From: Kuschelorhynchus macadamiae
Taxonomy: Eukaryota > Arthropoda > Insecta > Coleoptera > Curculionidae
Reading direction: 5' to 3'
NCBI GenBank assembly: GCA_030620095.1
Contig: JAUTXW010000214.1
Span: forward strand, 682,001-746,000
DNA length: 64,000 nucleotides
Made by a program: the position numbers and the translations under genes. Shown one piece after another: positions 44,797-57,338 of the stretch (positions are counted from its first letter, which is position 1; each line of letters opens with the position of its first letter). The notes under the pieces are model-generated. The model was not told the DNA's origin. It searched no databases and was given only the letters and a program-made list of their open reading frames with translations.

Positions 44797-46927
44797 ACCG
44801 ACCCTCAACTGCGACTCTGTGGTTTATTGTGGCTCACACCCCTATGTTTACACTTCCCCAAGCAACTCTAAATCCTCAGTGAATCTTATCATTGCATTTG
44901 GAGAGGTATTCTTCACGTCCTCGGGCAGCAGGATATCTGTACCGAATATAGAGAACCTGATCCTGGCAGATGCCGGGCATTCACACAGCACATGGCTGGC
45001 TGTCTCGTCATCCTCCATACATAGGCGGCACTCGGATTCGTGTATGTGATGTCTTAGACAACAATGTCTAGTGTATAGGCCTTTTGCTGTTTTGAGCTTA
45101 ATTCTGTTCATATTTAACAGACTTTCTGTTATCCTCTTTTTCGTAGGAAGGGGGATAAATGCCTTTGCATGGGACAGACCTGACAGTCGAAGTCAATAGA
45201 GATTAGCTTTTTCCTCAACCAAGTCCAAAATTGCGCTCTTGGCCGTTTCGTAGGCTACTCCTAAAGCTGGTTCAGGTCCCACGAATCTTGTCTCTGCTCC
45301 TTTCTTTGCTAGAAGGCCCGCAGACTCATTTCCCTCCAAACCTGCAGGTCCTGAAATCCAGATAAGAGCGATTTTATTGTCGCTCCCGAGCCAACATGTG
45401 CCTTTTGGCAGTTCCAAACTGTTTTGGATGTACAATGACGAAAGTGCTTTAAGGGCCGCTTGACTATTCGAAAATATTTTTGTCGTTTTATGTGTTATTT
45501 GTTGATCCTGCAATATTCTAGCACACAATTCAATAGCATGGACTTCTGCTTGGAATATTGAGGTGTTATTGCCCAGGCTTACTTACAGATCAACCTTCGG
45601 CCTTACCCCATGGATTCCAGCTCCTTCACCTTTATTGGTTTTGGAGCCGTCTGTGAATAGGCACAGCTCTCCTTTCAGTAGATCAGATTTATTCTGATCC
45701 CACTCCACTCGCCCTGGGAAGATCACGGAGTAGGGTTGCTGTACACTAACAGTTTTTGGTGGCATGTCCGATGGCATGCCTAACATGTAATGGTTTTTCA
45801 CAACTTTCAGCATGTTGGATTATTCCATGTGACTCGTGCTATCCACCATGCAGTTGGTGACATGGTGTAGTCTGTATGTTGTCCTCATTGCTTCTCCTTC
45901 CACAAATAGATGGAGTGGTGGAAGTTTCAAAAGGAGTTCCATGGCCGCTGTCGGAATGGAACGAAACGCTCCTGTCCTTGACAAGCAAGCCTGTCTCTGC
46001 AGTCTACTCAGTTTGCCTTGGGCAAAACTTTGGTCTAGGCTATCATTGGTCCTATGACCGTTAGCCAATATAGCTGTTTTGGTCTCATACCCCATAACTT
46101 CCCGCAGATTTTACGGCAGGTCCACAGGGATACTTTAGTTTTCTGAATTATTTTATTCAGATGAGCATTCCAGTTCAGCGATTCCACAGATTCCTTTTCT
46201 TTGTGAAGGGGACTAAAACCATTTTATTAGAGTTGACAGACATATTTTCCCCCTCACATCTTGTTAGTGTTCAGTACTTCCTGAAGTTTTGCTGAGATTT
46301 CCTCTTAAGCCTTTTTACTATGATGACATCGCCATACGCCTGCAGATCAACCTTTCTCAAACGAACCATAGCAAGCAGATTGTCCACCAGTAGTGACCAC
46401 AGCAAGGGCGATAACACTCCTTCCTGTGGACACCCTCTAGCAGCTATAAAGCTTACTGTCTCGCCCTGTAGAGATGTTGTTATTTTTCTGTTTTCAAGCG
46501 TTGCCTGTATCCGGCCACATATAAGGGGTTCTACCCTTCTTTCAGTAATTGCATCATAGAGTGATCCAAAAAGGGTATTGTTAAATGCTCCCCGATATCT
46601 AAGAATGCAGCGACTGCAGTGTCCTTGTTTTCTAAAGAGTTGTTTATGCTCTCAAAAAGATTGTTGAGTTGCCCGTTTGGTAAGCATACTGATGCTCACT
46701 CAGCGGATTTCGCCTAAGAACTACGTCCCTTATGTGCTTATCGAGTATTCTCTCCCGACTGTTCAACAGAAAGGAGGTTAGACTTATTGGTCTAAGCGAA
46801 CTTGGTAGAGGATCATTTTGACTCACTTTAGGTATATATAATACCTTAGTTGCAGACAGATACGTAGATAAGTCAAACACTTCATTTTTTACAAAGTACG
46901 AAGAAGACAAATACCTTACAAATTCGA
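44797..46927 (-). pseudogene. I-group non-LTR retrotransposon ORF2, unit 2
   Basis: Same domains, order and breaks as the copy at 39480-41610, including the missing catalytic Asp (QAYGDVIIV, near 46337). One visible difference is in the RNase H motif, WISGPAGLEGNESAG, where the conserved His of the unit 1 copy is Pro. Shared lesions show that the element was dead before duplication. Confidence 0.85.
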
Positions 46928-48006
46928 TTTATTAAATTTAGCCAAAATGTATAGAATAATATATCCGTAGCAATAACCTTACATTAACAAAAAGGGTTTA
47001 AATGGAACTTGCCTGAGGAAAGACGTCGTCATTTTGTTTTAATAGAAGCAGCCATTAAATTTCCAGTATTTTAATTAGCAATTTGTAAATTGTTAGTTTT
47101 GCAGTCTTCGACAACAAAGAAGTGCATGTCTAAGTAGCCTCTAATTAGAGAGATGCTTACGATATTCCAAACAGAATTTTACTCCTCAGATTTGATTTAT
47201 TGTTTGCCAGTAAACTAAGGCCACTTTTAAATTTATTTTTCGTATGCTTTTTGAAGGTTTTGGAGAAATGCAAATAGAATCATAGTTTTATTATTATTAT
47301 AGGCATTTTATTTCTCTATTTACTAATAAATAAATCGTTTATTATTTAATTTCAATTAATTTGAATACTGTTGTCTTTTACAGTTTTTCTCTGATTTGAT
47401 ATAGCAAAAATTATAAATGGCATCTTAAATTCTTCGAAGGAATCTTAAATAAAATCAAAGTAAATTAAAAAAAGACCAAAATAGTTTTTCGATTGACACT
47501 CTTTTATGGGCGGTATTTAAATATTATATTTTTTTGTGTAAAATATAAGAGTAATGTTGTAGACGCTCTACGTTATACGTTTTGGCCGCTCTGTATTATT
47601 TATAGCCTACTGAAGCTATCCATTTATCGCTTATTTTTTTAAGATAGCGTACGTAATTAAATAGAATGACCGTCATATTAAGACCAGTCAGATGCCTTCG
47701 TTTTTAATCGTTACCATAGAAACCACGAAGATTTTCGGAAATATTTTTCCTCCTGGGTAACCTGGAGGTGATTAAAGCGAAAATCTTTCTATTAAATACG
47801 TCGCAGCCTACACATTTTTAAATTACTTTAAAATACTTCGCTTTCCGTATTGGTAATATCTATTATTCATATATTTTCTCTATTTTTAGTATGTATATTA
47901 TTTATTAATTATTTCAATAATTTATTTAAAAAATCATACAAAGTCTATCATTTTGAAGGATATATTTAGGTTTTGAATATAAGTAACTACTTTTTACTAC
48001 AATACT

Positions 48007-48345
48007 TCAATAATGTTTTCGAAATTCTTCCAGTACTTCTTCTTTCTTTAACGTCGAATAACAGGGAGATGGTGTTAAATGTCTATGATTAATAAAGTAT
48101 ATATAATATTTAGACACAATTTTGTTAAATTTAGCTTTCGAAATGTGACTAAATGATTTATCGATATCAAATAAAATCTTGTGAACTCTTTGATATAACT
48201 GGTGCGACGTTTCTAGATATGAATCTTGTAGTAAGCGTCCCAAATATTTCAAATCCCAATGAACCACTTTAATGTCTTCCAGTTCTTCACACAATGTACA
48301 CAAATTATACTTTTCAAACTTTTCCATTTCGTTTCTATCGTTCAT
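48007..48345 (-). CDS. Unrecognised 112-codon frame, unit 2
   Basis: Duplicate of 42690-43028, with a single substitution (Val to Ile at residue 57). See that entry for the description. Confidence 0.3.
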   Translation of the reverse strand: MNDRNEMEKFEKYNLCTLCEELEDIKVVHWDLKYLGRLLQDSYLETSHQLYQRVHKILFDIDKSFSHISKAKFNKIVSKYYIYFINHRHLTPSPCYSTLKKEEVLEEFRKHY

Positions 48346-48469
48346 TAATTAATAATATTTCAACGCACGACCACAAAATATTACTACCTATCAGAGTTAT
48401 ATTTCAATTATTTTAAGACGCATAGCCGTCTATGTTTTTTTATTAATATGTTTTGAATAAAATAATAAT

Positions 48470-49500
48470 TTCTTCCGTATATTTTAGTAATAACAAATTA
48501 ATTACAATAAACAATTTAGAGTGTATTATATGAGTATATGATTATTCCATAAAACTAAAGTTTAAGGAAGAGATTTTATTGAATTCTGAAGCAATTTGAC
48601 TAATATCTGGAAAGCAAGCAAAAAATGCTATATGTATTATAATTGTTTATAAAGATCTTTGTCTTTGTATAAAGATTCATGTTATTTCGCGAAGTTTACA
48701 TAAATCCGGGGAAGAGACTTATTCTTATTATAGAAATCCATTAAAATGTATCTGTATCCACGAGCAACATAATAAAAGTAGCAAAAAATGCTCTATTAAA
48801 TAAGTTCTAACAAAACAACTTGCGTTAACTTTAGAAACAAATACTTGTAAAAAGTCAATGATAAATAAGGTTTATGACTTAATTTGTTATTTCGTGCAAA
48901 TAAAATCCGAGGAAGACACTTTGTTTTATTTCTAGAAATCCAGTAAAATATCGGTGTTTACATGCTGGATAACAAAAATTTTGGCGCAAAAAATTGGTTT
49001 AAAAAATATTTCCGTATATTTTAGTAACAACAATTCAATAAAAATAAATTATTTAAAGTGTTCATATGTACATAATGATTATTTCATGTAACTAAAATTT
49101 AGGGAAGACATTCTATTTGATATTTATTCTCAGGCGATATAATATTTATATGTACCTATATTAAGATACTCTCGGAAATAGGCACTTCAATAAAAACCTC
49201 TGTAAAAAAGACCTTCTTGTAACTTTAGAAACAAATATTTGAATAAAACCACTGATTCCTGTTAAGTATTTCGTTAGAAATTTACCGTATTTTTAAATCA
49301 GAAAAATCTCTACGTGTTGACCTGTAGCATAACAAAAATGAGCCTAAAAAATTGTATTAAAATATTTCCCTATATTTTAGACACAACAATTCAATCAAAA
49401 TTAATAATTTAGACTATATATGATATGTATAACATTTTTTCAATTAAATAAAACATAAGGAAGGCATTTTAATCAACATTAGCCATTTATTATAACATAT
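48470..49500. repeat. Degenerate three-copy tandem repeat, unit 2
   Basis: Copy of the array at 43150-44180, with the same spacings. Confidence 0.6.
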
Positions 49501-49626
49501 GTATATACCTACAATACATATACATATGAATAAAAGGGAGAAATGAGAACTTACAATGTATATTTGAAAGTAACACAGAAACTAACAACTTAATTGTTAA
49601 ATACCTGCACAACGTACAACATCTAG

Positions 49627-50807
49627 CTAATTATTAATTAAATTATTACTATTCGTAATATTAAAAACACAATTAATATATACAATTGCAGGTTGACTTG
49701 AAACAAAGGATTTCGGCTGAGTTTCCGGAAGGACACTGCTCGTGATAATGCGAGTGGTACTAGGAATATTGTGTCTTATAACTTCAATAATTTGTTCATG
49801 ATGATTAATATCTATTTGCAAATAGGACTAAATTGACTGGCTATTGTTTTAGCCTGTGATCTTATCTAGAATAGATCTGTGATCTATTCCTCTTCCTGCT
49901 AAGTTAGAGACAGCAGTAGCTCTTGCTGAGTGGTTGGTAATTTTAATCCTTTTGTATCAATACCAACGTCAGCTGCTGCAGATTTTAACCAAGTAGAAAT
50001 GGTGCTTTTTCTAACAGTTTTTATACCAAACCTTTGAATGTGGCTGATTCCAATTTGGGTTCGGAGTCAAAAATAATCTATCAGTTGTGACTAAATGTCC
50101 CCTTTTTGGTAACAATTTTTGAAAAAGGCAGACTGGACATACCTCAGGTTTAGAAAGATTACTTATTAACCATTTGCTGTCTGCGAGTTTCTTTGACCCG
50201 CCTTGTGCAGTCCTGTAAATTTATCTTCGTCATCCTTCTCTTCCCCAAAAAAATTTATACTAGCAGTACATCCTTCCCCGCCCCTCCAAGCCAGTTAGTT
50301 CATGAGACGCCACATGGAAAAATTTTCTTTGAAGGCCTTCTGGTGTATCCTCATCCCAAAGGATCACAATTTTGTTGTACTCTTCAGCAGATAATGCTAC
50401 AGCGCTTGATTTTCTTTTAGAAGAATTGCTCTGTAATTGTCGTCGCTTAGCATCACGTGCTGCTCTAGCCACTGCAAATTCAGCATCGGAGAATGGATCA
50501 ATTTTAATTTTAAATTTATTAAACCACATTTCTTGTAATGTTTGGCGGTTGAATTCCACATTATCTTTATCATATTTTCTTTATAATCTTCACCATCCCT
50601 CTTTTTCATATTGAAAGCTTAATCTTGTAAAATATTTGCCAACTGCACAATGGAATTAGATCCGTATTCGACTACGTATGATTTTTCATTACAAAACTCT
50701 ATAAATTGTTTCCAGACACTTGCCTTATTACGTTTGGTGTTATGTGGAATTAAAGGCTCAATCTCCTTCATTATATATTACTCAGTTTCACTTCCGGAAC
50801 GAGACAT
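49627..50807 (-). pseudogene. Crypton tyrosine recombinase, near full length
   Basis: ATG at 50807 (MSRSGSETE, then a stop). N-terminal SAM-like, core-binding part: KEIEPLIPHNTKRNKASVWK, FIEFCNEKSYVVEYGSNSIV, then WFNKFKIKIDPFSDAEFAVA and ALSAEEYNKIVILWDEDTPE with GLQRKFFHVASHE (50559-50290). Catalytic part: KLADSKWLISN, CPVCLFQKLLPKRG, LTPNPNWNQPHSKVWYKN (50190-50020), KSTISTWLKSAAADVGIDTK, KITNHSARATAVSNLAGRG with the H-x-x-R box, then ITG, stop, NNSQSI, stop, SYLQIDINHHE, whose Tyr is the probable nucleophile. Cryptons insert by site-specific recombination through such enzymes and lack terminal repeats. At least three stops and two frameshifts make it inactive. Confidence 0.8.
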
Positions 50808-51130
50808 TATTCAAAATTTTTGACAAGATATTTTATTTTCTCAAATCACTACCTCTAATAGACATAAACTATTGACACGTACTTTTTCGGTTGTCAATCA
50901 CAGAGCCAACTTAAGAATTTTGATTTTGAACCAAATATAGCTACATAATATTTCTTATTATTAAGTAATTTATTTATTGAGGTGCGAAATTTTCCTACCG
51001 AATCTCTCACGGGAATGAATTAATAATTCTGAAAAATTTCCGATAATAATTGAAGCTCTAGGGAGATTACTAGTGATAATCCATTCACCATCTTGTCAAG
51101 AAATGAAAATTAAATATCAATGTTTTCCGT
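50808..51130. other. No gene seen
   Basis: AT-rich flank of the Crypton. If the element has an upstream non-coding part it would be here, but its boundary is not visible. Confidence 0.4.
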
Positions 51131-51560
51131 CTTAAATTGGAAGGATTCCGTCGTTGGACTTCGACAGTATCCCGGCTTTTTTGCACTTTTCGGGGAGTTG
51201 CGGTGGAATCGAACAGCACAAAGCGGAGAACTTCCCCGCTAGGGGTCTGTTCCAGTACCACATGGTATTGGAAACGTGTCAGCCGTTTCGGTACGGGAGT
51301 GGGGGAATTTTCGAAAATATATGAAGGAAAGTGATTATGCGCAGGACCGGGAAACAGATTTGAGGGGAGCCGTCGGAAAACTGTAGCAAAGACAGATATT
51401 GTTAAATAATCAGCTACAGATTTAAAATAATTTAGTATTCGAGGTGACCGGGCCTAGCTCGCCAAGCGAATATACCACAAATAGCATCTCCAAAGGTATA
51501 AATCATCTGGGAGGGTCGCCCTACCTCTGACTAAGCCGCAGACGGAGAGCACCAATAGCC
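51131..51560. other. Locally GC-richer block, unknown
   Basis: Around 51150-51540 base composition rises sharply against the AT-rich flanks, with GC-rich texts such as CAGGACCGGGAAACAG and GTGACCGGGCCTAGCTCGCC. A 65-codon frame (51137-51334) has no motif. It may be a fragment of a retroelement or of host regulatory DNA; nothing in it decides. Confidence 0.35.
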
Positions 51561-52299
51561 GAATAGTCCTAGAATCTGTGGCCAATCACATAAACAAAAA
51601 AAAAATCTTATATTGGAAGTAGAAAATAATAATATTTGAATAATAAAACACAAAAAAATACGACATGGTAAAAAAAGGTATAAGAAATAAGGTACAAAAA
51701 TATTATGAAAACAAACCACAAATAAACATAAGGGACCTACAAGAATTCATAATTGTGAGCAGGTATAAATACATTCTTTTTGTGCGTTGCGGCTGTATCC
51801 GTTATTGGCAAATTCAACAGCTTAACTTCTATACAAATAAAATTAAATATATTAGCAATAACAAAGCAAAGATTATAAAATAAAAGTAAAAAGCAATGAA
51901 CTTAATCCAGCTTAAAAAGAAAGCCGTGCTGTATATGTATATATATTCATTAATTTTTAATATTTACCACCTCATTTATTGCAGTTCTCACATCAATTAA
52001 AATTAATTGTCTTAATTTTTTTTAACAATTTGTTAGAGTTACAAGATTTACGCATCAACTTTTAATTTTCTTATGCCGCCATATTGGATTTTTCGATTTT
52101 GGGAAAGAGCGTAAAATTTCCAGTCTAGTGATGTTTCACAAGTGCATAAAAGATTTGAGTATGATCGAAATGACACTTCCTAAAGTTAGGTTTAAATTTT
52201 TTCTAAGGAGACCATGATTTATTTGCCACAAGATTACATTAATAAGTAATGTTTATATAAAAAAATCTTAATAATAAGTTTTTAACTACTTTCTACTTG
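51561..52299. other. No gene seen
   Basis: AT-rich. Around 52075 a CCGCCATATTGGATTTTTCG text is shared with the modules of the composite repeat, so a small scrap of that family may be present. Confidence 0.4.
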
Positions 52300-53040
52300 G
52301 ATTACATTAATTTACATGTTCTAAATGTGTCCAAAACTCTTTGTCTTAGGATTTCTATGGTCGCAGTGGGATCAAATTCGTAGACCTTATTTTTCGTGTG
52401 ATATTGGACCATTTAAGACAATAATTCTTTTGTCAAACTGTTCTGACTTAAATAGTGTTGTGAGCCGGACGTCCTTCCTGTTAAAACCAGAGGTTCTTTT
52501 TAAGTCATCTTCCGTTAGAGTAGCTCGTATGGACGGTACAACCTGGTTTTGTAAAAGTTCTAGGTATCTTTATCCGTTTAGGTTGTAGTCAAACAAAAAT
52601 GGTCTTATAAGTCGATTTCATGAAATGATTAATAATGTATAAATAGGTGCCCAATTAAAAAAGGTAAGTTAGATTAAATTACCAATGACCCAACACCAAA
52701 CCTTACTTCTAAATCTGGTCTGTAGACGTCTCTCTGCCACTTCCTGAGGATTTTCCACAGCCCAATGATTACTGCTCTGCCTATTAAAAACTTCACAATT
52801 CGTAAACCTACTCTCATCGGACTACAAGATATGAAGTCCCCTTGGAAAACCAGTTTCCTTAAGTCCTCGCACTATTATGGGTTTATATGGACGGTACTTA
52901 TTCTTTTTTAACACTCTGTACCATTGACTTTGGACATATATTTCCTGTTCTACAGTTTTTACCGAAGCAGTACGGTTTTCGTTACCTTAACAATTGTCCC
53001 CCTTGGTATCTAAATTGCCATGTTTCACCAAACTTTCATA
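52300..53040 (-). pseudogene. Mariner-like transposase relic
   Basis: Minus strand: TKGDNC..., VKTVEQEIYVQSQWYRVLKK (HTH), KYRPYKPIIVRGLKETGFPR, then SDESRFTNCEVFNRQSSNHW (first Asp block, near 52800), VWCWVIG; after a break YLELLQNQVVPSIRATLTED (52570), FNRKDVRLTTLFKSEQF, where the QDG box of the second Asp has decayed to RKD, IIVLNGPI, then KNKVYEFDPTATIEIL, the C-terminal block. The WPPRSPDLTPLD-type block is deleted. It differs from the relics at 1.7, 5.8 and 30.8 kb. Confidence 0.7.
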
Positions 53041-53136
53041 GTGTCACCAGTTAAAGAAATATTAAATGACATTCGTTTTCAAATTGACGTCTGTAAGTAA
53101 ATATTTACTCTAAACGTTTGTTTATTCAACATATAA

Positions 53137-53172
53137 GGTCCGAAGAAGGTAATGAGTATCGAAACGTTTTTC
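53137..53172 (+). ncRNA. Hammerhead-like motif, degraded
   Basis: GGTC / CGAAGA / one base / GGTA...TATC / GAAACGTT. The hairpin stays paired with one G-T wobble, but the first box lacks its CTG. It is followed by AATAAAACG text like the 3' ends of the other motif-bearing elements. Confidence 0.25.
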
Positions 53173-53239
53173 AAGTCAAATAAAACGTGTTTATAAAAAT
53201 AGTTTTTACTTTTACATTTTACTTATTATTATGGATATT

Positions 53240-53738
53240 ATTGAATAGGTTGACAATGCCTCACCATCTTAGTGCTTTGTTTCGGAGATCTTTCAGCTTT
53301 AATGTTGTTAACCATTATAATTCATTGCCCAACGAGTGGCTCCTTTTAAGTAATTCTGCGTTTAAGTACCAATATAAAAAATATCTACTAAATATTCAAA
53401 ATAGAAACTAAGTGTATAAATATGTTTCCCTGCCGTTTTTGTTTTAGCCAGTGGGCCTGCTTTTATCTTTTCATTTATTGCTTTTATTAAATATAAAATC
53501 ATACATTTATTTTATAAATGCACCATTTAATAAAACTTAAGGCAATCTTTTTTTCTTTTTTAAGGAATTTGATTTTTCTGATTAAAGTTTCTGGTTAACC
53601 CTTGGTTCAGTGAAGTAGCTAAAGCTACCAGGAGTTGAACGACATAATAACTTGGAATTATTATATTATAGAAAATTATGTGTATTTTGATTTGTGCTAA
53701 ATAAAAGCCATATTTGTTTATTTATTTATTTATTTCAG
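53240..53738 (+). pseudogene. Non-LTR retrotransposon 3' end
   Basis: Frame to 53411 ends RRSFSFNVVNHYNSLPNEWL, then SAFKYQYKKYLLN and a stop: the R.FS.N....WNSLP pattern is the extreme C-terminus of CR1/Jockey-like ORF2 proteins. A 3' untranslated stretch of about 300 bp follows, ending in a (TTTA)n run at 53718-53738, a typical short-repeat tail. Upstream protein is absent, so it is a strongly 5'-truncated insertion, as is common for this class. Confidence 0.6.
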
Positions 53739-53859
53739 CTGAAACAATTATACGTTTATCCGGTTTAGCCCATTTTATTTAATTCAAAAACGCTCAAATT
53801 AAATAAAAGTTAAACTAGGTACTTGACTTTCGAATTGACTATAAAGTTATTAAATTTGA

Positions 53860-54060
53860 ATTTTAGCCGGATTCCAATCCGTTACGGTAAACTATAAGAT
53901 TAGTATACGACATAGATTCCACAGGTGGGATGAAGATGAATCGCTGTAGTGCAAATTTTTGTCTGTGTATATATGCAGAAATCCAGTTTGAATCAAGTTT
54001 CCTCTCAGTTTATTCGACTGCTATCTCTGATATATTTGTCAAAGCAAAGTATAAATATAG
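53860..54060. repeat. Dispersed repeat, copy 2
   Basis: Aligns with 34900-35080: GCCGGATTCCAATCCGTTAC, GTATACGACATAGATTCCAC, AGGTGGGATGAAG, then TTTGAATCAAGTTTCCTCTC. Confidence 0.6.
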
Positions 54061-54349
54061 AGTTACCAAAAGCATTTTGCCTTTGGCCTCAAATAGCTTT
54101 GTTATCTTATACCATCTTACCATGCTAAAATGAAACAGTTTAATTTGGTACCTATTTAGAGGTAAATCAACCTAAATGCAGGATTTTTACATATACAGGG
54201 TTTTACAAATTTACCCTATCCGCATTGACATCTCAACAACTGTAAGAGATACGAGTTTTGGTTAAATTAAGGCAAAGTTGAGCAATTTAATGTGGAATTA
54301 TATGCCGTTAACTAAGTTGGAAAATTCCGATGATATCTGTAAAAAAACA

Positions 54350-54875
54350 AAATCTTCATTTTCCTTCAAGCTGCATTTGAAGAAATATTACAAACTACAT
54401 TTTACATCTTTAAGCTAGTGCTCTTCCTCTACAAGATAATACATCAAGATGTTAAATCCGACATTTCGTCTTCTAGGTCTCACCATTACCACCGTATTTA
54501 AAAAAAACTAACCTGTATTTTAAATTCTAAAAAGCGTTCGATCTCCCAAAACCAAAGACGTATTACAGTTAATGTTTGAACATAAGATTTAGGATTTTTT
54601 CATAAAAGGCAATGTGATAGAAAGAGACAAATTCCCGAAGAAGAATTGCTCATACTCTAAATGTATGAACGCATTAAATCATTGATCTGGGGAGGCCAAG
54701 GGCTTAAATTCAATTCATATTTAAAAAAAATGAAGTTGGTGATGAGACCTTGAAGACGAAACATTGGAGCTTAGGTCTGAGTGCACTATCTTGTAGTGAA
54801 AAAAAAGTTGTAGATTTTATTTTGTAATATCTTTTCAAATGCAGCCTGAAAAAAAATAAACAGGAAAATGACAAT
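54350..54875. mobile_element. Small inverted-repeat element with hammerhead-like text
   Basis: 54354-54485 and 54735-54870 are reverse complements, diverged (AAGCTGCATTTGAAGAAATA against ATCTTTTCAAATGCAGCC; CATTTCGTCTTCTAGGTCTC against GAGACCTTGAAGACGAAACA). Each arm carries a shortened CTTGAAGAC-GAAACAT text, the ribozyme-like motif with almost no hairpin. The central 250 bp has no gene. Confidence 0.6.
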
Positions 54876-54969
54876 GTTCCGTGTTTTACGGATATCCTCG
54901 GAAATAGTCGAAATTTTCTTTTAATTTTTTTTTCACGCTACATTTGATGTTTCATCACAAACTTCATTA

Positions 54970-55985
54970 TTACTTCCCTCGTAAAAGTGAAGTATTGTAA
55001 CCTTGGAAACACCACCCTCCAAGATTTTTTTATTACTTCAGGTTTCAGGGTTCCTAGATGCCGAAAAACATGTTTTCTCAATTCCGTCGGTCTGTCTGTC
55101 TTTTCGCGGCATAGCTAAAAAACTACTTACCCGAATGACTCCAAAGGACTGAGGCGGTAATATTTTGGTAAAAATCCAATATGGCGACCTAGTTAAATGT
55201 TAAAAAAGTATTATTATAAAACTACTTATCCAATTTATCTCAAATTTTGCACATAACACTAATAACACTTTGCTACGAATCCAAGAGGGCGGAAGAAAAT
55301 GGCGGCTTAATAAAATATTTAAAAATTCAAATTGAAAAACTGCTAGATGAATTTATTTATAATTGTTTGCCATAACTAGTAAAATTGTGGTACGAATTTA
55401 AGAAGCCCGAACAAAATGGCGGCCAAATAAAATTATTATAATCGTGAAAAAATCAATCCCTCAGGTTTTAAATATCTTCACGTTTTAGCAACCCTAGTTG
55501 TCAAATAATATGTTTTATCAATTTCGTCGGTCCGTCTGTCGGTCTGTCTGTCTGTCTGTCTGTCAGTTCGCAGCATAGCTTAAAGACCCGATTGACTTCA
55601 AACTTTGACTAAGAATTAAGAGTCATATGGGGATGACCTGGTAGTATTTTGCCGGCCTAGTGAAATAGCAAAAAAATTATTATTAAAAAACTACTTTGCC
55701 AATTTATCCTAAATTTTTCACCATCATCAAAGTATTATGTTGGAATCAACTGGTAAAATTTTAGTTCGAATCCAAGATAACGGAACAAAATGGCGGTTTA
55801 ATAAAATATTTAAAAATTCAGTGTGAAAAAACTGCTGAATGGATTGAATTCAAATTATTTGCCATAACTAGTTGTGGTATATGGATCAACTACTAAAATT
55901 GTGGCACTAATTCAAGATGTTCGAACAAAATAGCAGCCAAATAAAATGTTAAAAAAAATCCCCCTCTCAGGTTTTACATATCTTA
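54970..55985 (-). repeat. Composite repeat copy R6, truncated
   Basis: Minus-oriented. It starts at the tail end ACTTCCCTCGTAAAAGTGAA and contains AAAATGGCGGC boxes at about 55295, 55415, 55785, TCTGTCTGTCTG runs at 55095 and 55540. It stops near 55985 within a module, before any hammerhead unit or head. Confidence 0.7.
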
Positions 55986-57338
55986 CAAGTTATTTATATT
56001 AAAAATGAAATATTTCTTGTTGAAAACCTTGTATTAGTAATATACAGTTTAAAAAGAAAATAAAATATTACTGAAACAAACAAAATACAGATACATAAGT
56101 CAATATCTTCACATTATTTCTGCTATTTTGCTATAACAAAATGTTTTATTTATTTTCTTTAACAACTCGGAACCAATTAAATTCATAGGTAGAACGAAGA
56201 GGCAAGCTACGCTCTTTTGTGTCTGATCTCGGTAAAACTGCAAATAAAGGTGTGTCTTTTGGATCAAATTTCTTTTAAGTTCTTCCTGGTTTAGCGGTTG
56301 ATGTATTTGTTACAGTCGTATTACGAATATCTTGATCTTTCTTTTTAAATTGTACTCCTTTTAGAAATTAAATAGGTAAGTTGTAATAAAATTGAGTTTA
56401 AATATGCTTTTAACAATACCTACTTTTATTAACTGGGACTGAGAAGAAACAGACTGTAAATATCAATCAAAATGTTTCCATTGCTAATAGCTTAACTGAA
56501 AAATTTAACCACACAAAAAACTAGTGTATATAAAGTTTGTATTAGAGATTATCAGAATATATTATTTGCAAATTGTAATTTGAATTAGAGATATTTAAAT
56601 TATCTAAATTCACTTGTATTAAAGCACTAGAATAACGATTTTCTTATTATTTATATGAAAAAATGATGAAAAGAGATATTTTCCGATGGCAGTCTGTAAT
56701 TCAGATGCTTGAATACATGTAGCCTCAAGCTTTAGATTGTCAATTACTTAAACAAGATAAGTTGAAATATTGTTTATCGATCAGTGTATTATCTCTAGTC
56801 GGAATCAAGTGCAAACTAAAAGCTAATCTTCAGACTAGTAATACGATATGTCTTGTTAGGTCTTTAGGGTTTAAAGTTAATGAATGCATATTTTTGAAAT
56901 TTGTATACAGAGTGTTACACAAATTACAAATTGTTTCACTTGTGTTTTGGGGAAGAGCAGACTGGAGTTAGCACCCCTTACTTGGCCTTTCGACAGTGCC
57001 AGAGATAGACCTATGAAGGCAAAACCTCAAGGGTTTCATTCGTTTTAAGGAATTGATATGAAACGTACTTTGATCTGGTTTTAATCAAGAATCTCCTTAG
57101 TGTATTTCCGGATTTGAATGCTGTTTTCATTCCTCTTGTTTTGCCAAATTTTCTTATCTTCCCTGAAATTCCCCCAAATATTGCTGATTTTCGTGTTTAG
57201 GGAGGACTGACGTTATTTGTGATTTCTTGCTTCGTACCTACAGAATGGTTAGACTTGTTGTGTCTTTTCCTTTGAGTAATAGTACATTAAGGAAGAAATC
57301 ATGGTTCTTGGGATTAGAACGTGTCAAATTTGAATTAT
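55986..57338. other. No gene recognised
   Basis: AT-rich, with a weak copy of the 34.9-kb dispersed repeat at about 56160-56320 (GAGGCAAGCTACGC, GTCTGATCTCGGTAAAACTG). Frames at 56762-56971 and 57227-57412 show no domain; the latter overlaps the 3' end of the PLE on the other strand. Confidence 0.4.

Larger units (their letters stand above)
44730..50042. repeat. Tandem duplication, unit 2 (5.3 kb)
   Basis: Direct copy of 39413-44729. It continues on the right into the unduplicated 5' part of the Crypton, so this copy keeps the original right-hand context and unit 1 the original left-hand context. Confidence 0.95.
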
